Below the pieces are notes generated by a model. That model was not told the DNA's origin. It was given only the letters and a program-made list of their open reading frames with translations, and did no database searches. The position numbers were made by a program, and so were the translations under genes. From UCB2 sp964475735 (GTDB lineage Bacteria > Chloroflexota > Dehalococcoidia > Tepidiformales > Tepidiformaceae), in the NCBI GenBank assembly GCA_964475735.1, contig CAYYYI010000004.1, positions 1-51,478 on the forward strand: a stretch of 51,478 nucleotides of DNA, in the 5' to 3' direction. Below are positions 33,401 to 42,062 of the stretch, in pieces; position 1 is the first letter of the stretch; every line of letters starts with the position of its first letter.

Positions 33401-34218
33401 TCAGACTGTCCGGCGAACACGCCGTCGCGCCTGCCTGAGCGTGTACGAGATAGCATGAATTCCCAGGCGCGCGCCTATCCCGGCGGCGGTTGCAGCGTCG
33501 AGGAGCAAGTTGCTGCGCATGTGGCGCCGGTAGTAGAGCCACATACCGCGGTGGTGAGCGGCCATTGCCCTGTAGGCGGCGTGTTTGGTGCTGCCGCCTA
33601 CGCGATGTCGCACGCGGGCGGCAGGGAAGTAGCGGACGGCCAGGCCCGCATCGTGAACGCGGCGGCAGTAGTCCACATCCTCAATCGAGAAGAAGTACGC
33701 GGGATCGAGCAGCCCCACCCGATCGAGTGCGCGCCGGTGGATGACCATGCAGGCGCCGGAGACCCAATCAACGTCGCGGACATCGTGGTGATCCCACTCG
33801 CTCATCAGGTAGCGCCGCGACCAGCGGTTCCCGGGCAGGAACCTGGTGGTGAGCGAGTGCCTGTTGAACACCGCCGTAAGGTGCCCCGGGAAGGCACGGC
33901 AGGATGGCTGGATGGTTCCGTCTGAGTTCTCGATGCGGGCGCCGAGCACGCCGGTGTCCTCGTGAGCGCGAAGGTAATCCGCGGCGGCATCGAGGCCGTC
34001 GTCGAGCACGGTGGCGTCGGGATTGAGAAGGCAGATGACATCGCACCCGGGCAGGGCACGGATACCTTCGTTCACGCCGGCCGCGAAGCCAACGTTTCGC
34101 GGCAGCTCGATCACAGTCACGGCCGGGAACCGCTCGCGCACGGCTTCGGCGGTGCTGTCGTGCGAGGCGTTGTCGACGACGACGGTGTTTGGCAGCGCTG
34201 CCGGGAGGCGTTCGGCCA
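33401..34218 (-). CDS. Family 2 glycosyltransferase, rhamnosyltransferase-like (5' end in assembly gap)
   Basis: Visible protein begins inside the gap and continues as VVVDNASHDSTAEAV, VIELPRNVGFAAGVNEGI, NPDATVLDDGL (DxD-like), DWVSGACMVIHRRAL and DEDVDYC-like SIEDVDYCRRVHDAGL, the pattern of GT2 enzymes such as WbbL. About 270 residues are visible and only the first strand is lost. It would add a sugar to a lipid-linked glycan at the membrane. It is convergent with the WecA-type gene (30 nt) and probably in one operon with the GT4 gene across the gap. Confidence 0.82.
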
Positions 34219-34318
34219 NNNNNNNNNNNNNNNNNNNNNNNNNNNNNNNNNNNNNNNNNNNNNNNNNNNNNNNNNNNNNNNNNNNNNNNNNNNNNNNNNN
34301 NNNNNNNNNNNNNNNNNN
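34219..34318. other. Assembly gap (100 N) between two glycosyltransferase genes
   Basis: Exactly 100 N. It removes the 3' end of the GT4 gene and the 5' end of the GT2 gene, so the true gap is longer and could even hide a further gene. Confidence 0.95.
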
Positions 34319-35228
34319 TGGCGAGCCATTCGCTCATGGCCGGGGTGCGCGTCGAGATGACGGGCGTTCCGCAGGCCATAGCTTCGAGCGGCGGCAGTCC
34401 AAACCCTTCGTAGAGTGACGGAAAGATGAGGGCTACCGCCCCGGTGTAGAGGGCGGCGAGATCTGCATCGCCGACATATCCGGGGAAGCTGAGAAGCTCC
34501 TCGACGCCAAGGCGGGCGGCTTCACGCTGCAGGGCTTTCGAGAGCGGGCCAGGATTGCCCACGAGAACGAGCCCGGGCGCGGGACCGGCTTCCTTCATCC
34601 CGGCAAGGGCGCGGACAGCGTCCACGGCCCGCTTTCCGGGCTCGGCCGTGCCGACGCAGAGGAAGTAGGGCCGTTCCACGCCAAGGCGGCGCAACACCGC
34701 CGCGACCTCTTCTTGGGACGCCGGATGCCACCCTGCGCGCGGGGCCTCGGCGATGACGCGGACCCGTTCGGCCGGGTAGTTCAGGTAGCGAGCGATGTCG
34801 GCCGCCACCACCTTCGAGGGAGCTATGAGACGCGTGGCCCGGCGCGAGGTCTCGGCGAGGGCGCGGTAGTAGAGGCGCCGGTGGAGTGGGTAGCGCCGGG
34901 GGATCCGGTAGAAGGTGAGGTCATGGACGGTAGCGATGCAGGGGATGCCCGCACCGAACGGCACGGAGAAGTGCGCGCCGTGGTAGACGTCCACATTGGC
35001 TTTCGCCATGAGACGGGCGAGGCGCAGTTGCTCCCAGGCGGCCCGGCGGGGCGCACTGCCCATGGGCGAGACGATGTCGGCGTCGTAGTGGGGGGACGCG
35101 ATCAGGAGCTCGATGTCGTCGCGGCCTTTGAGCGCGGCGGCCAATTCGAGGGTGTAGACGCCCGCGCCGGCCGGCTGCGCGGGCACGGCGCTGGCGTTGA
35201 GCAGAACACGCGGACGATGCCCGGTCAC
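34319..35228 (-). CDS. Family 4 (GT-B) glycosyltransferase (3' end in assembly gap)
   Basis: The visible 303 residues have the N-terminal RVLLNASAVPAQPAGAGVYTLELAAAL, HDLTFYRIPRRYPLHRRLYYRAL, IAPSKVVAADIARYL, the linker VERPYFLCVGTAEPGKR and the donor site SLYEGFGLPPLEAMACGTPVIST, where the E-x7-E pair is present. This is typical of GT4 mannosyl- or rhamnosyltransferases. The C-terminal helices are lost in the gap. The start is uncertain: GTG 35228 (VTGHRPRVLL) or TTG 35258, neither with a clear Shine-Dalgarno. Divergent from rmlA. Confidence 0.82.
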
Positions 35229-35271
35229 GTCGCGAAATGGTAGGCCCGGGGTTCGCAAGGCGACAGCCGGA

Positions 35272-35277
35272 TATAAT
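35272..35277 (+). promoter_or_regulatory. Consensus -10 before rmlA
   Basis: TATAAT lies 9 nt before the rmlA ATG at 35287, giving a leader of only a few nt. No -35 consensus and no Shine-Dalgarno are seen. Confidence 0.6.
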
Positions 35278-35286
35278 CACGACCCG

Positions 35287-36345
35287 ATGAAGGGTCTTGT
35301 GCTGGCAGGTGGGAAGGGCAGCCGCCTGCGCCCGTTTACGTACTCGGGGGCGAAACAGCTGGTGCCGATCGCGAACACGCCGGTGCTTCACTTCCCGGTG
35401 CGTCAGCTGGTCGAATCAGGCATCACGGAGATTGGAATCATCGTGGGCGACACCGGGCAGCAGATCCGCGAGGCGATGGGCAACGGGGCAGCATTCGGCG
35501 CACGATTCACCTACATCCCGCAGCCCGAACCGCTGGGAATTGCCCACGCTGTGGCGATCGCGCAGCCGTTCCTGGGAGCTGAGCCGTTCGTGCTCTACCT
35601 GGGCGACAACGTGCTGAGCGGCGGGATCAGGGAGTTCGTGGGCCGGTTCCGTGATTCGGAAGCGGCCGCAGCGGTGATCCTGAAGCAGGTGGCGGACCCG
35701 CGAGCCTTCGGTGTGGCGGAGATGGATGGGGGCCGCCTTACGAGGATCGTGGAGAAGCCCGCTATCCCCCCCAGCGACCTGGCCGTGATCGGCGTCTACG
35801 CCTTCAGGGCGGCGGTGTTCGAAGTGATCGCCGGTCAGACGCCAAGCCCCCGCGCGGAGCTTGAGATTGCGGACAGTATCAACGGACTGCTCGCCCGCGG
35901 ACTGCCGGTGGACGTCTCGGTGACGGACGAGTACTGGATCGACACGGGGAAGATGGAGGACATGCTCCACGCCAACCAGGTCATCCTGGCGAGCATGCCC
36001 GCCGCCATCCACGAGAGCGCGCGGCTGATTTCCACGACCACGGAAGGCGAAGTGACAATCGGTGCAGAGGCGGTGGTCGAGGGCTGCCACCTGGTGGGCC
36101 CGCTGGTGATCGGCGAGGGCGCCCGGCTCCGCGGATGCCGTATTGGGCCTTACGTCGCTATTGGCGCGCGGAGCGAGCTCACGGACGTTGGGCTGCGCAA
36201 CTCGATCGTAATGGAGGACAGCATCCTCGCAACCTGCCCGCAGATAGCGGATTCAATGATCGGGCGGTTCGTGCGCGTGGCAGGCGCGCCGGCCGGGGCA
36301 CGGCTCACCCTGGGAGACCACTCGCGAATGGAAGCCGCGGAATGA
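35287..36345 (+). CDS. rmlA: Glucose-1-phosphate thymidylyltransferase, long form
   Basis: It makes dTDP-glucose from dTTP and glucose-1-phosphate. The 352-residue protein starts with KGLVLAGGKGSRLRPFT, the nucleotidyl loop; then KQLVPIANTPVLHF, LGDNVL (about 108-113), VEKPAIPPSDLAVIGVYAF and DEYWIDTGKMEDML. From about residue 245 a left-handed beta-helix repeat region (hexapeptides such as IGEGARLRG) marks the long StrD/Ep-like form. The stop overlaps rmlB by 4 nt, so the two are coupled. Confidence 0.92.
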   Translation: MKGLVLAGGKGSRLRPFTYSGAKQLVPIANTPVLHFPVRQLVESGITEIGIIVGDTGQQIREAMGNGAAFGARFTYIPQPEPLGIAHAVAIAQPFLGAEPFVLYLGDNVLSGGIREFVGRFRDSEAAAAVILKQVADPRAFGVAEMDGGRLTRIVEKPAIPPSDLAVIGVYAFRAAVFEVIAGQTPSPRAELEIADSINGLLARGLPVDVSVTDEYWIDTGKMEDMLHANQVILASMPAAIHESARLISTTTEGEVTIGAEAVVEGCHLVGPLVIGEGARLRGCRIGPYVAIGARSELTDVGLRNSIVMEDSILATCPQIADSMIGRFVRVAGAPAGARLTLGDHSRMEAAE

Positions 36346-37358
36346 AAGTGCTGATCACCGGCGGATGCGGGTTCATAGGCAGCCACGTGGCCCGCGCATT
36401 GGTTGAGGACGGCCACGCTGTGACCAACCTCGACGCGCTCACGTACGCTTCGAACCCCGCCAACGTGGCATCCATCGCCGGCCACGCGCGCTACCGGTTC
36501 GTGCAGGGCAACATCTGCGACGCATCGCTCGTGCGCGGCCTCGTGGCCGAAGCCGAGGCGGTTCTCAACTTCGCGGCGGAGACCCACGTGGACCGGTCTC
36601 TGCTCGACCCGGGGGTCTTCGTGCGGACGGACGTGGAGGGCGTGGTCGCTCTGCTCGAGGCCGTTCGAGCCAGCGAGGGGGCAAGGCTGGTGCATATGTC
36701 GACTGACGAGGTGTTCGGCTCGCTGGCGCCGGGAATAGAAGCGAGCGAAGACGCCCCATTTGCGCCCACGAGCCCCTATTCGGCGAGCAAGGCGGCCGCC
36801 GAGCTGCAGGTTCGCGCGTACGCGGAGACCTACAGGCTGCCGGTAACGGTCCTGCGATCCTGCAACGTGTACGGGCCCAACCAGCACATCGAGAAGTTCA
36901 TCCCCCTCTTCGTGACGCGGGCACTGGCAGGAGCGCCGTTGCCGCTCTATGGCGACGGTCTGCAGGAGCGGGAGTGGCTTTATGTCGAGGACCTTGTGGC
37001 CGCCGTCCGGCTGATCCTTGATGAGTTGCCGGACGAACCCGGGACGCACGCCGTTCACATCGGCTCGGGAGAGCGGCTGCCAAACCGGGCCGTCGCCAGT
37101 GCCATCTGCCGCCTGGCCGGGCAGTCCGAATCGCTCATCCAGCCGGTGAACGACCGTCCGGGCCACGACCGGCGTTACGCCCTCAATAGCAGCCGCCTGC
37201 GCAACCGCGGCTGGTCCCCGGCGGTGCGCTTCGAAGATGGGCTGGCCCGCACTGTGCGCTGGTACGCGGACAATGCCGACGCGTGGGCAGCGGCGGAGAG
37301 CCCCGAGTTCCGCGAATACTTCCAGCGCCAGTATGGGGAGCGCCTGGGCGCGGTCTGA
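36342..37358 (+). CDS. rmlB: dTDP-glucose 4,6-dehydratase
   Basis: It dehydrates dTDP-glucose to dTDP-4-keto-6-deoxyglucose. The 338-residue extended SDR has MKVLITGGCGFIGSHVARAL, LNFAAETHVDRSL, VHMSTDEVFGSL (TDE catalytic motif), SPYSASKAAAEL (YxxxK), RSCNVYGPNQ and REWLYVEDL. It follows rmlA with ATGA overlap. rmlC and rmlD are not in the window, so the final sugar (rhamnose or another 6-deoxyhexose) is not shown. Confidence 0.93.
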   Translation: MKVLITGGCGFIGSHVARALVEDGHAVTNLDALTYASNPANVASIAGHARYRFVQGNICDASLVRGLVAEAEAVLNFAAETHVDRSLLDPGVFVRTDVEGVVALLEAVRASEGARLVHMSTDEVFGSLAPGIEASEDAPFAPTSPYSASKAAAELQVRAYAETYRLPVTVLRSCNVYGPNQHIEKFIPLFVTRALAGAPLPLYGDGLQEREWLYVEDLVAAVRLILDELPDEPGTHAVHIGSGERLPNRAVASAICRLAGQSESLIQPVNDRPGHDRRYALNSSRLRNRGWSPAVRFEDGLARTVRWYADNADAWAAAESPEFREYFQRQYGERLGAV

Positions 37359-37411
37359 ATGGCGCGTCCGGCGCGCTTGCCCGCGGCCACTACCGGCCCG
37401 ACCATCAGGGC

Positions 37412-38044
37412 GTGAACAGCGACAGAAACCTGACCGGCCTCATCCTTGCAGGGGGCAAGAGCACACGCTTCCGCTCGGACAAGGCCTCGGCGGTGGTCGC
37501 AGGGAAGCCGATGCTGCAGTGGGTCGCGGAATCGCTTGCGGGGACTTGCGGGTCGCTCGTCGTGGTTCGCGCGGGCGGGCAACAGCTTCCGCCGATCGAT
37601 GTTGGGGCGCCTGTCCACGTGGTGGACGACCGCTGGCCAGAGCGCGGGCCGCTTGCCGGGCTGGCGAGCGGGTTCCCGGCCGTGAGCACAGAGTACTGCT
37701 TCGCGGCCTCGTGCGACGCGCCTCTTCTGCAGCCGGGTCTTGTCCGCTTTCTCGCTGAGCGCGCCGCGGGGCACGACATTGCCCTGGTGGAGACGGGCGG
37801 CCACCTCAACCCTCTCGCGGCGGTCTACCGGGCATCAGCGTGCCTCCATGCGTTCGAGAGCGCGGTTGAGAGGGGCGAACTGAAGATCACGGACGCGTTT
37901 GGTGGGCTCGACGTGGTGCTCGTGAGCGAGGAGGAGGCGCGGATTGCCGATCCCGGGCTCCTGAGCTTCTGGAACGCCAACCGGCAGGAGGCGCTGGCAG
38001 AGATAGAGACGCTCCTGCACGAACGCGAGGCCGGGGGTCAGTGA
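37412..38044 (+). CDS. mobA: Molybdenum cofactor guanylyltransferase
   Basis: It attaches GMP to Mo-molybdopterin to form the MGD cofactor. The 210-residue nucleotidyltransferase has LTGLILAGGKSTRFRSDKA (LAGGxSxRxxxDKA signature), a GPLAGLASG loop, FAASCDAPLLQP (the Asp metal ligand) and NPLAAVYR. The GTG at 37412 is chosen from homology; there is no clear Shine-Dalgarno. The last 7 nt overlap the convergent carbonic anhydrase gene. The related family member could in principle be a CTP or NTP transferase, but the motifs favour MobA. Confidence 0.87.
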   Translation: MNSDRNLTGLILAGGKSTRFRSDKASAVVAGKPMLQWVAESLAGTCGSLVVVRAGGQQLPPIDVGAPVHVVDDRWPERGPLAGLASGFPAVSTEYCFAASCDAPLLQPGLVRFLAERAAGHDIALVETGGHLNPLAAVYRASACLHAFESAVERGELKITDAFGGLDVVLVSEEEARIADPGLLSFWNANRQEALAEIETLLHEREAGGQ

Positions 38045-39054
38045 CCGGACCCGCCTCCCGGCGCCGCCTGATCCTCACCGGCTGAAGGTGCGGCAGCCTG
38101 AGACGAGCCTTCTTCGCCGCCCGCGGCTTGCAGGTAGCCATCGGCGAACTCGTGGTTGACGTGGAGGACTCCGTCGTTGAGCGTGGCGAAGGGGTAGGAG
38201 GGCGTGATTTCGGGGAGAGCGTCGGCTTCGGCCTGCGTGGCGACGACGGCCCCGGCGGGCACGTAACGCCCTTCGGGGACGGTCACGCCAATGACCTTCG
38301 CGCCGGGCTCGATGACAACGTTCTTGCCGATCACGGCCTTGAAGACGAGCGCCTGCATCCCTACGAAGGTGTGATCGCCGACGGCTGCAGGGCCGTGGAC
38401 CTGCGACTGGTGCGCAAGGGAGACGCTGGCGCCGATGTAGACGGCGTACTTCTTGCCGTCCACGGTCACGAGGTTCTTCTCGACCAGCTTGCCCTGGGCG
38501 AACGTTTCGAGGGCGTGCAGCATGACGAAGTCCTGGACGTTGGAGCCATCGCCGATGTGGATGGGCTGGCCTTCGTCGCCGCGAATGCTGGCGAAGGGGG
38601 CGACGAAAACGCCTTTGCCGATGACCACGTGGCCGATGACGGACGCCATTTTGTCGACGTAGGTTCCGGCGCCGATGACGGGCGTCTCGATGGTGGGGTT
38701 GAACGAGGCGGGTACGTTGGGGCGCAATTCGGCCGTGGCCGGGGCATTCTCCGCTGCGGACGCGGAGGTGGAGCCAGCGAACTTCGCCTGGTAGATCGTG
38801 TAGCCGGCAATCAGCGCCACGGCCAGGATGAGCGCGCCGTTCAGCAGCTGCTGATGGGTCCATGTTGGCAGAGCGGAAAGGCTGGGCAGCTTCGGGATAT
38901 CGAGGGCGAAGCGCAGCGTGAGGCCACCTTCGGTGCGGCGCGCGACGTCCGATGCGGTTTCGCCGGCGACGGGGCTGATGGGAACGACGCGCGGCTCCGC
39001 GGCGCCCGGCGGCGGAACCTCTGCATCGGGGATCTGTTCAGCTGCGTCTGCCAT
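38038..39054 (-). CDS. Membrane-anchored Cam-type gamma-class carbonic anhydrase
   Basis: It would hydrate CO2 outside the cytoplasm. The 338-residue protein has a Pro-rich cytoplasmic N-terminus, one membrane helix (about 70-88), then a left-handed beta-helix closely resembling archaeal Cam. The metal ligands His180, His215 and His220 are present (Cam His81, 117 and 122). The Cam-specific Glu183 (LHALE, proton shuttle Glu84) and RGDEG (Glu161, Cam Glu62) are kept, so this is not a CamH-type homolog lacking them. SLAHQSQVHGPAAVGDHTF is nearly the Cam motif. A Gly/Ala-rich tail ends the protein. The ATG at 39054 is chosen from the clean N-terminus. Confidence 0.9.
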   Translation of the reverse strand: MADAAEQIPDAEVPPPGAAEPRVVPISPVAGETASDVARRTEGGLTLRFALDIPKLPSLSALPTWTHQQLLNGALILAVALIAGYTIYQAKFAGSTSASAAENAPATAELRPNVPASFNPTIETPVIGAGTYVDKMASVIGHVVIGKGVFVAPFASIRGDEGQPIHIGDGSNVQDFVMLHALETFAQGKLVEKNLVTVDGKKYAVYIGASVSLAHQSQVHGPAAVGDHTFVGMQALVFKAVIGKNVVIEPGAKVIGVTVPEGRYVPAGAVVATQAEADALPEITPSYPFATLNDGVLHVNHEFADGYLQAAGGEEGSSQAAAPSAGEDQAAPGGGSGH

Positions 39055-39192
39055 GGCGGCGGCGCTCCTCAGGTGGTCTCCACACCGGGTATCGGCAGGT
39101 GCGTCGTGCCGGCGCATCGGGTGGATTCCCTACGGGCCAGCGGTGACCGGTGAGATTCGCATCAAACCCGTTACGCCACTTGCGGGCCTCGG

Positions 39193-39220
39193 TTGACACG
39201 CCTACCCCGCACCCTATGAT
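39193..39220 (+). promoter_or_regulatory. Sigma-70-type promoter before the MoxR-like gene
   Basis: TTGACA (39193-39198), a 16-nt spacer and TATGAT (39215-39220) face the gene starting at 39260. The leader is about 33 nt and has no evident Shine-Dalgarno. Confidence 0.7.
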
Positions 39221-39259
39221 CGGAGAACGGGCCGGGCGAAAGCGAACCGTCATCGGCCG

Positions 39260-40720
39260 ATGAAAACCGAGACGACCCCCGCTCTCCCAAGGGAGTGGCT
39301 GGTGGAGAGGTGGCAGGTAGTGACAACTCTTGAACGGCCGCGCACTGTCGGCGAACTGAAGGCATCGGGTTACAAGGTCTTGCCCGTCCGCGAAGAGATG
39401 AGGAAGAACCTCATCGAGAAGATGAGGCAAGGTGAGGACCTCTTCCCCGGGATCTTCGGATACGAAGAGACTGTCACACCGCACATCGTGAACGCCATCC
39501 TCGCCGGGCAGGACGTCATCTTCCTTGGCGAACGGGGGCAGGCGAAGTCGCGCATCATCCGCTCGCTCACGTCGCTGCTCGACGAGGCGACGCCCGTGCT
39601 CAAGGGATGCGAAATCCCGGAGAACCCATTCGCGCCCATCACGCGGCTCGGGCGGGACATCATCGCGGAAAAGGGCGACGATGCGGAACTGGAGTGGCTC
39701 GCGCGAGACGACCGCTACGGTGAGAAGCTGGCGACCCCGGACATCACGATCGCCGACCTCATCGGTGAGGTTGACCCGATCAAGGTGGCCGAGGGCAAGT
39801 ACCTCTCGGACGAGCTCACAATCCACTACGGGCTGATTCCGCGGACCAACCGGGGCATCTTCTGCATCAACGAGCTCCCGGACCTTGCGGAGCGCATCCA
39901 GGTCGGCCTGCTGAACATTCTCGAAGAGCGCGACGTGCAGATCCGGGGCTACCGCATCCGGCTGCCGCTCGACGTGGTGGTTGTGGCCAGCGCCAACCCC
40001 GAGGACTACACAAACCGCGGCCGTATCATCACGCCGCTGAAGGACCGCTACGGCGCGCAGATCCGGACGCACTACCCGATCAAGATCGAACACGAAATTG
40101 GCATCATGGACGCCGAGCACCACCCGGTGCCGGCCGACTTCAACGTGGTTGTGCCTGACTACATGAAGGAGGTCATCGCTGAGGTGAGCCGCCTGGCGCG
40201 GCGCAGTCCCGACGTGAACCAGCGTTCGGGCGTCAGTGTCCGGGCCAGCATCTCCAACTACGAAAGCCTGCTGGCGAACGCCCTGCGCCGCTCCATCCTC
40301 ACCCACGAAGAGGTGATAGTCCCGCGCGTGAGCGACCTCGCTTATATCGTTCCCACGCTGAGCGGGAAGGTGGAGTTCGAGACCGTCGAGGAAGGGCGGG
40401 AGGATCAGATTATAGAGAAGCTGATCCAGAACGCGGTGGTGGCCGTCTTCAACCGGCACTACAACCTTGGCGAGCTTGAGCCGGTTGTGAGCCGCTTCAA
40501 GGCCGGCACCGCGGTCGAGGTCGGTGAAGGAGTCGCGAGCGAGCAATACTCGAGGCTGGCGCACCAGATCGACGGGCTGGGATCAGCCGTGCAGAAGGTG
40601 GCGCCTTCGGCTTCTGCGCCGGAGACGGCGGCGGCGGTCGAATTCATCCTCGAAGGGCTCCACCTGAACAAGCGGCTCAACAAGGACCGTGTGGGCGGCA
40701 AGATCCAGTACCGGGGATGA
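39260..40720 (+). CDS. MoxR/magnesium chelatase ChlI-like AAA+ ATPase
   Basis: The 486-residue protein has an N-terminal helical extension (1-75), then an AAA+ core: VIFLGERGQAKSRIIRSL in the Walker A position (K-S-R replacing K-T), a Walker B-like GIFCINELPDL, VASANPEDYTNRGRIITPLKDRYG (sensor 1 and arginine-finger region) and a lid with QRSGVSVRASISNYE. This matches ChlI/MoxR-type ATPases that remodel a VWA-domain partner. No VWA gene is adjacent; instead a GNAT gene overlaps by 4 nt. The role is unknown. Confidence 0.82.
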   Translation: MKTETTPALPREWLVERWQVVTTLERPRTVGELKASGYKVLPVREEMRKNLIEKMRQGEDLFPGIFGYEETVTPHIVNAILAGQDVIFLGERGQAKSRIIRSLTSLLDEATPVLKGCEIPENPFAPITRLGRDIIAEKGDDAELEWLARDDRYGEKLATPDITIADLIGEVDPIKVAEGKYLSDELTIHYGLIPRTNRGIFCINELPDLAERIQVGLLNILEERDVQIRGYRIRLPLDVVVVASANPEDYTNRGRIITPLKDRYGAQIRTHYPIKIEHEIGIMDAEHHPVPADFNVVVPDYMKEVIAEVSRLARRSPDVNQRSGVSVRASISNYESLLANALRRSILTHEEVIVPRVSDLAYIVPTLSGKVEFETVEEGREDQIIEKLIQNAVVAVFNRHYNLGELEPVVSRFKAGTAVEVGEGVASEQYSRLAHQIDGLGSAVQKVAPSASAPETAAAVEFILEGLHLNKRLNKDRVGGKIQYRG

Positions 40721-41268
40721 ACTGGTCGATTGAGCGGTTGACAACGGATGGCCCCCTCTTCGAGGGGGCCATCGATGTCTATTCGCGGGCCTTCGCCGAG
40801 CCGCCGTACAGCGACCCGGACCGTGGCGAAGAGATCCGCTCGCGCATGCTCGAAGTGCACTGCTTCCGGACCGGTTACAGGGCGTTTTGCGCGACCGGGG
40901 AAGACGGGCGGGTACAGGGGATGATCTACGGCTACCACGGTGAACCGGGGCAGTGGTGGCACGACACGGTGGCCGCCGCCCTGCCGCGGGCAGCCGCGGG
41001 GCGCTGGCTGTTGGATTCCTACGAGGTGGTTGAGGTCGCGGTCGCCCCCGAAAGCCAGGGTCGAGGAATCGGCGCCGCGCTGGTATCGAGCCTGCTCGAC
41101 GGCCGCCCCGAAGCCACGGCCGTCTTGAGCACGCGCTGCGACAGCCGGGCCCACATCCTCTACGGGCGGCTGGGTTTCCAGGTGGTGACGATGATGCGGT
41201 TCGCGCCGGGTGGGGCGCCGTTCTACGTCATGGGGCTCGACATGCTGGCCAGGGAAGGGGAGAGATGA
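40717..41268 (+). CDS. GNAT-family N-acetyltransferase
   Basis: The 183-residue protein shows the GNAT core: EVVEVAVAPESQGRGIGAALVSSLL (about 105-129) with the acetyl-CoA loop QGRGIG, then RAHILYGRLGF, the usual beta-6 segment. The acceptor is unknown. The ATG overlaps the AAA+ gene stop (ATGA) and the stop overlaps the methyltransferase start, so three genes form one unit. Confidence 0.84.
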   Translation: MNWSIERLTTDGPLFEGAIDVYSRAFAEPPYSDPDRGEEIRSRMLEVHCFRTGYRAFCATGEDGRVQGMIYGYHGEPGQWWHDTVAAALPRAAAGRWLLDSYEVVEVAVAPESQGRGIGAALVSSLLDGRPEATAVLSTRCDSRAHILYGRLGFQVVTMMRFAPGGAPFYVMGLDMLAREGER

Positions 41269-42038
41269 CAGGGAGCGTCTGGAATCCGGGCCAGTACGAG
41301 CGCTTTCGCGATGAGCGCAGCAAGCCTTTCTTTGACCTGCTGGCGATGGTCGAGCCCTGCCCTGGCGGAAAGGTGATCGACCTTGGCTGCGGAACCGGCG
41401 AGCTCACAAGAGCGCTCCACCGGGCAACCGGGGCCGCAACGACCACCGGCATCGACAACTCCGAGACAATGCTGGCCCGGAGCGCGGAGTTCGCGGGCAA
41501 CGGGCTTCGCTTCGAGCTGGCGGACATCGCGGCCTACGAGCCCGGCGTTGCGCTGGATGTGGTGTTCTCGAATGCGGCCCTGCACTGGATAGAGGGCCAC
41601 GAGGCGCTCTTCCGGCGGCTGGCAGCGATGCTCAACGGCGGGGGCCAACTGGCGGTGCAGGTACCGGCCAACCACGACCACCCGTCTCATACCATCGCTC
41701 ATGAGATAGCGCTGGAGCCGCCGTTCCGCGAGGCCCTGGGCGGGTATGTCCGCGGGATACCGGTCGAGGCGCCCGAATGGTACGCGGTGCTGCTGGACCG
41801 CCTGGGGTTTCGGGAGCAGTCGGTGCGGCTCCAGGTTTACGGGCACCATCTGGCCTCTCGCGAGGAAGTGGCCGAGTGGACGCGCGGGACGCTGCTGACA
41901 GACTACGAGAAACGGCTCGAGCCCTCTCTGTTCGAGGCATACCTGGAACGGTACCGGGAGAGGCTGCTGCCCGGCCTGAGCGACACGCAGCCATACTTCT
42001 ACCCGTTCAAGCGAATCCTCATATGGGGCAGGAAGTAG
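41265..42038 (+). CDS. SAM-dependent methyltransferase, trans-aconitate methyltransferase-like
   Basis: The 257-residue class I methyltransferase has VIDLGCGTGELTRAL (motif I, about 37-51), GIDNSETMLARS, LADIAAYEP and VVFSNAALHWIEGHEALF. The opening VWNPGQYERFRDERSKPFFDLL is strongly like trans-aconitate 2-methyltransferase (Tam), where W-x-P-x-x-Y is conserved. The function is a family-level inference. It overlaps the GNAT gene and is convergent with the phosphotriesterase-like gene, 24 nt away. Confidence 0.85.
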   Translation: MTGSVWNPGQYERFRDERSKPFFDLLAMVEPCPGGKVIDLGCGTGELTRALHRATGAATTTGIDNSETMLARSAEFAGNGLRFELADIAAYEPGVALDVVFSNAALHWIEGHEALFRRLAAMLNGGGQLAVQVPANHDHPSHTIAHEIALEPPFREALGGYVRGIPVEAPEWYAVLLDRLGFREQSVRLQVYGHHLASREEVAEWTRGTLLTDYEKRLEPSLFEAYLERYRERLLPGLSDTQPYFYPFKRILIWGRK

Positions 42039-42062
42039 TCTCCCCGGCTGCCTGAGCGGCGG

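Noticed and set aside
39038..40564. 508-codon open frame on the minus strand opposite the AAA+ ATPase
   Set aside because: Antisense shadow; the plus-strand ATPase has clear motifs and a promoter.
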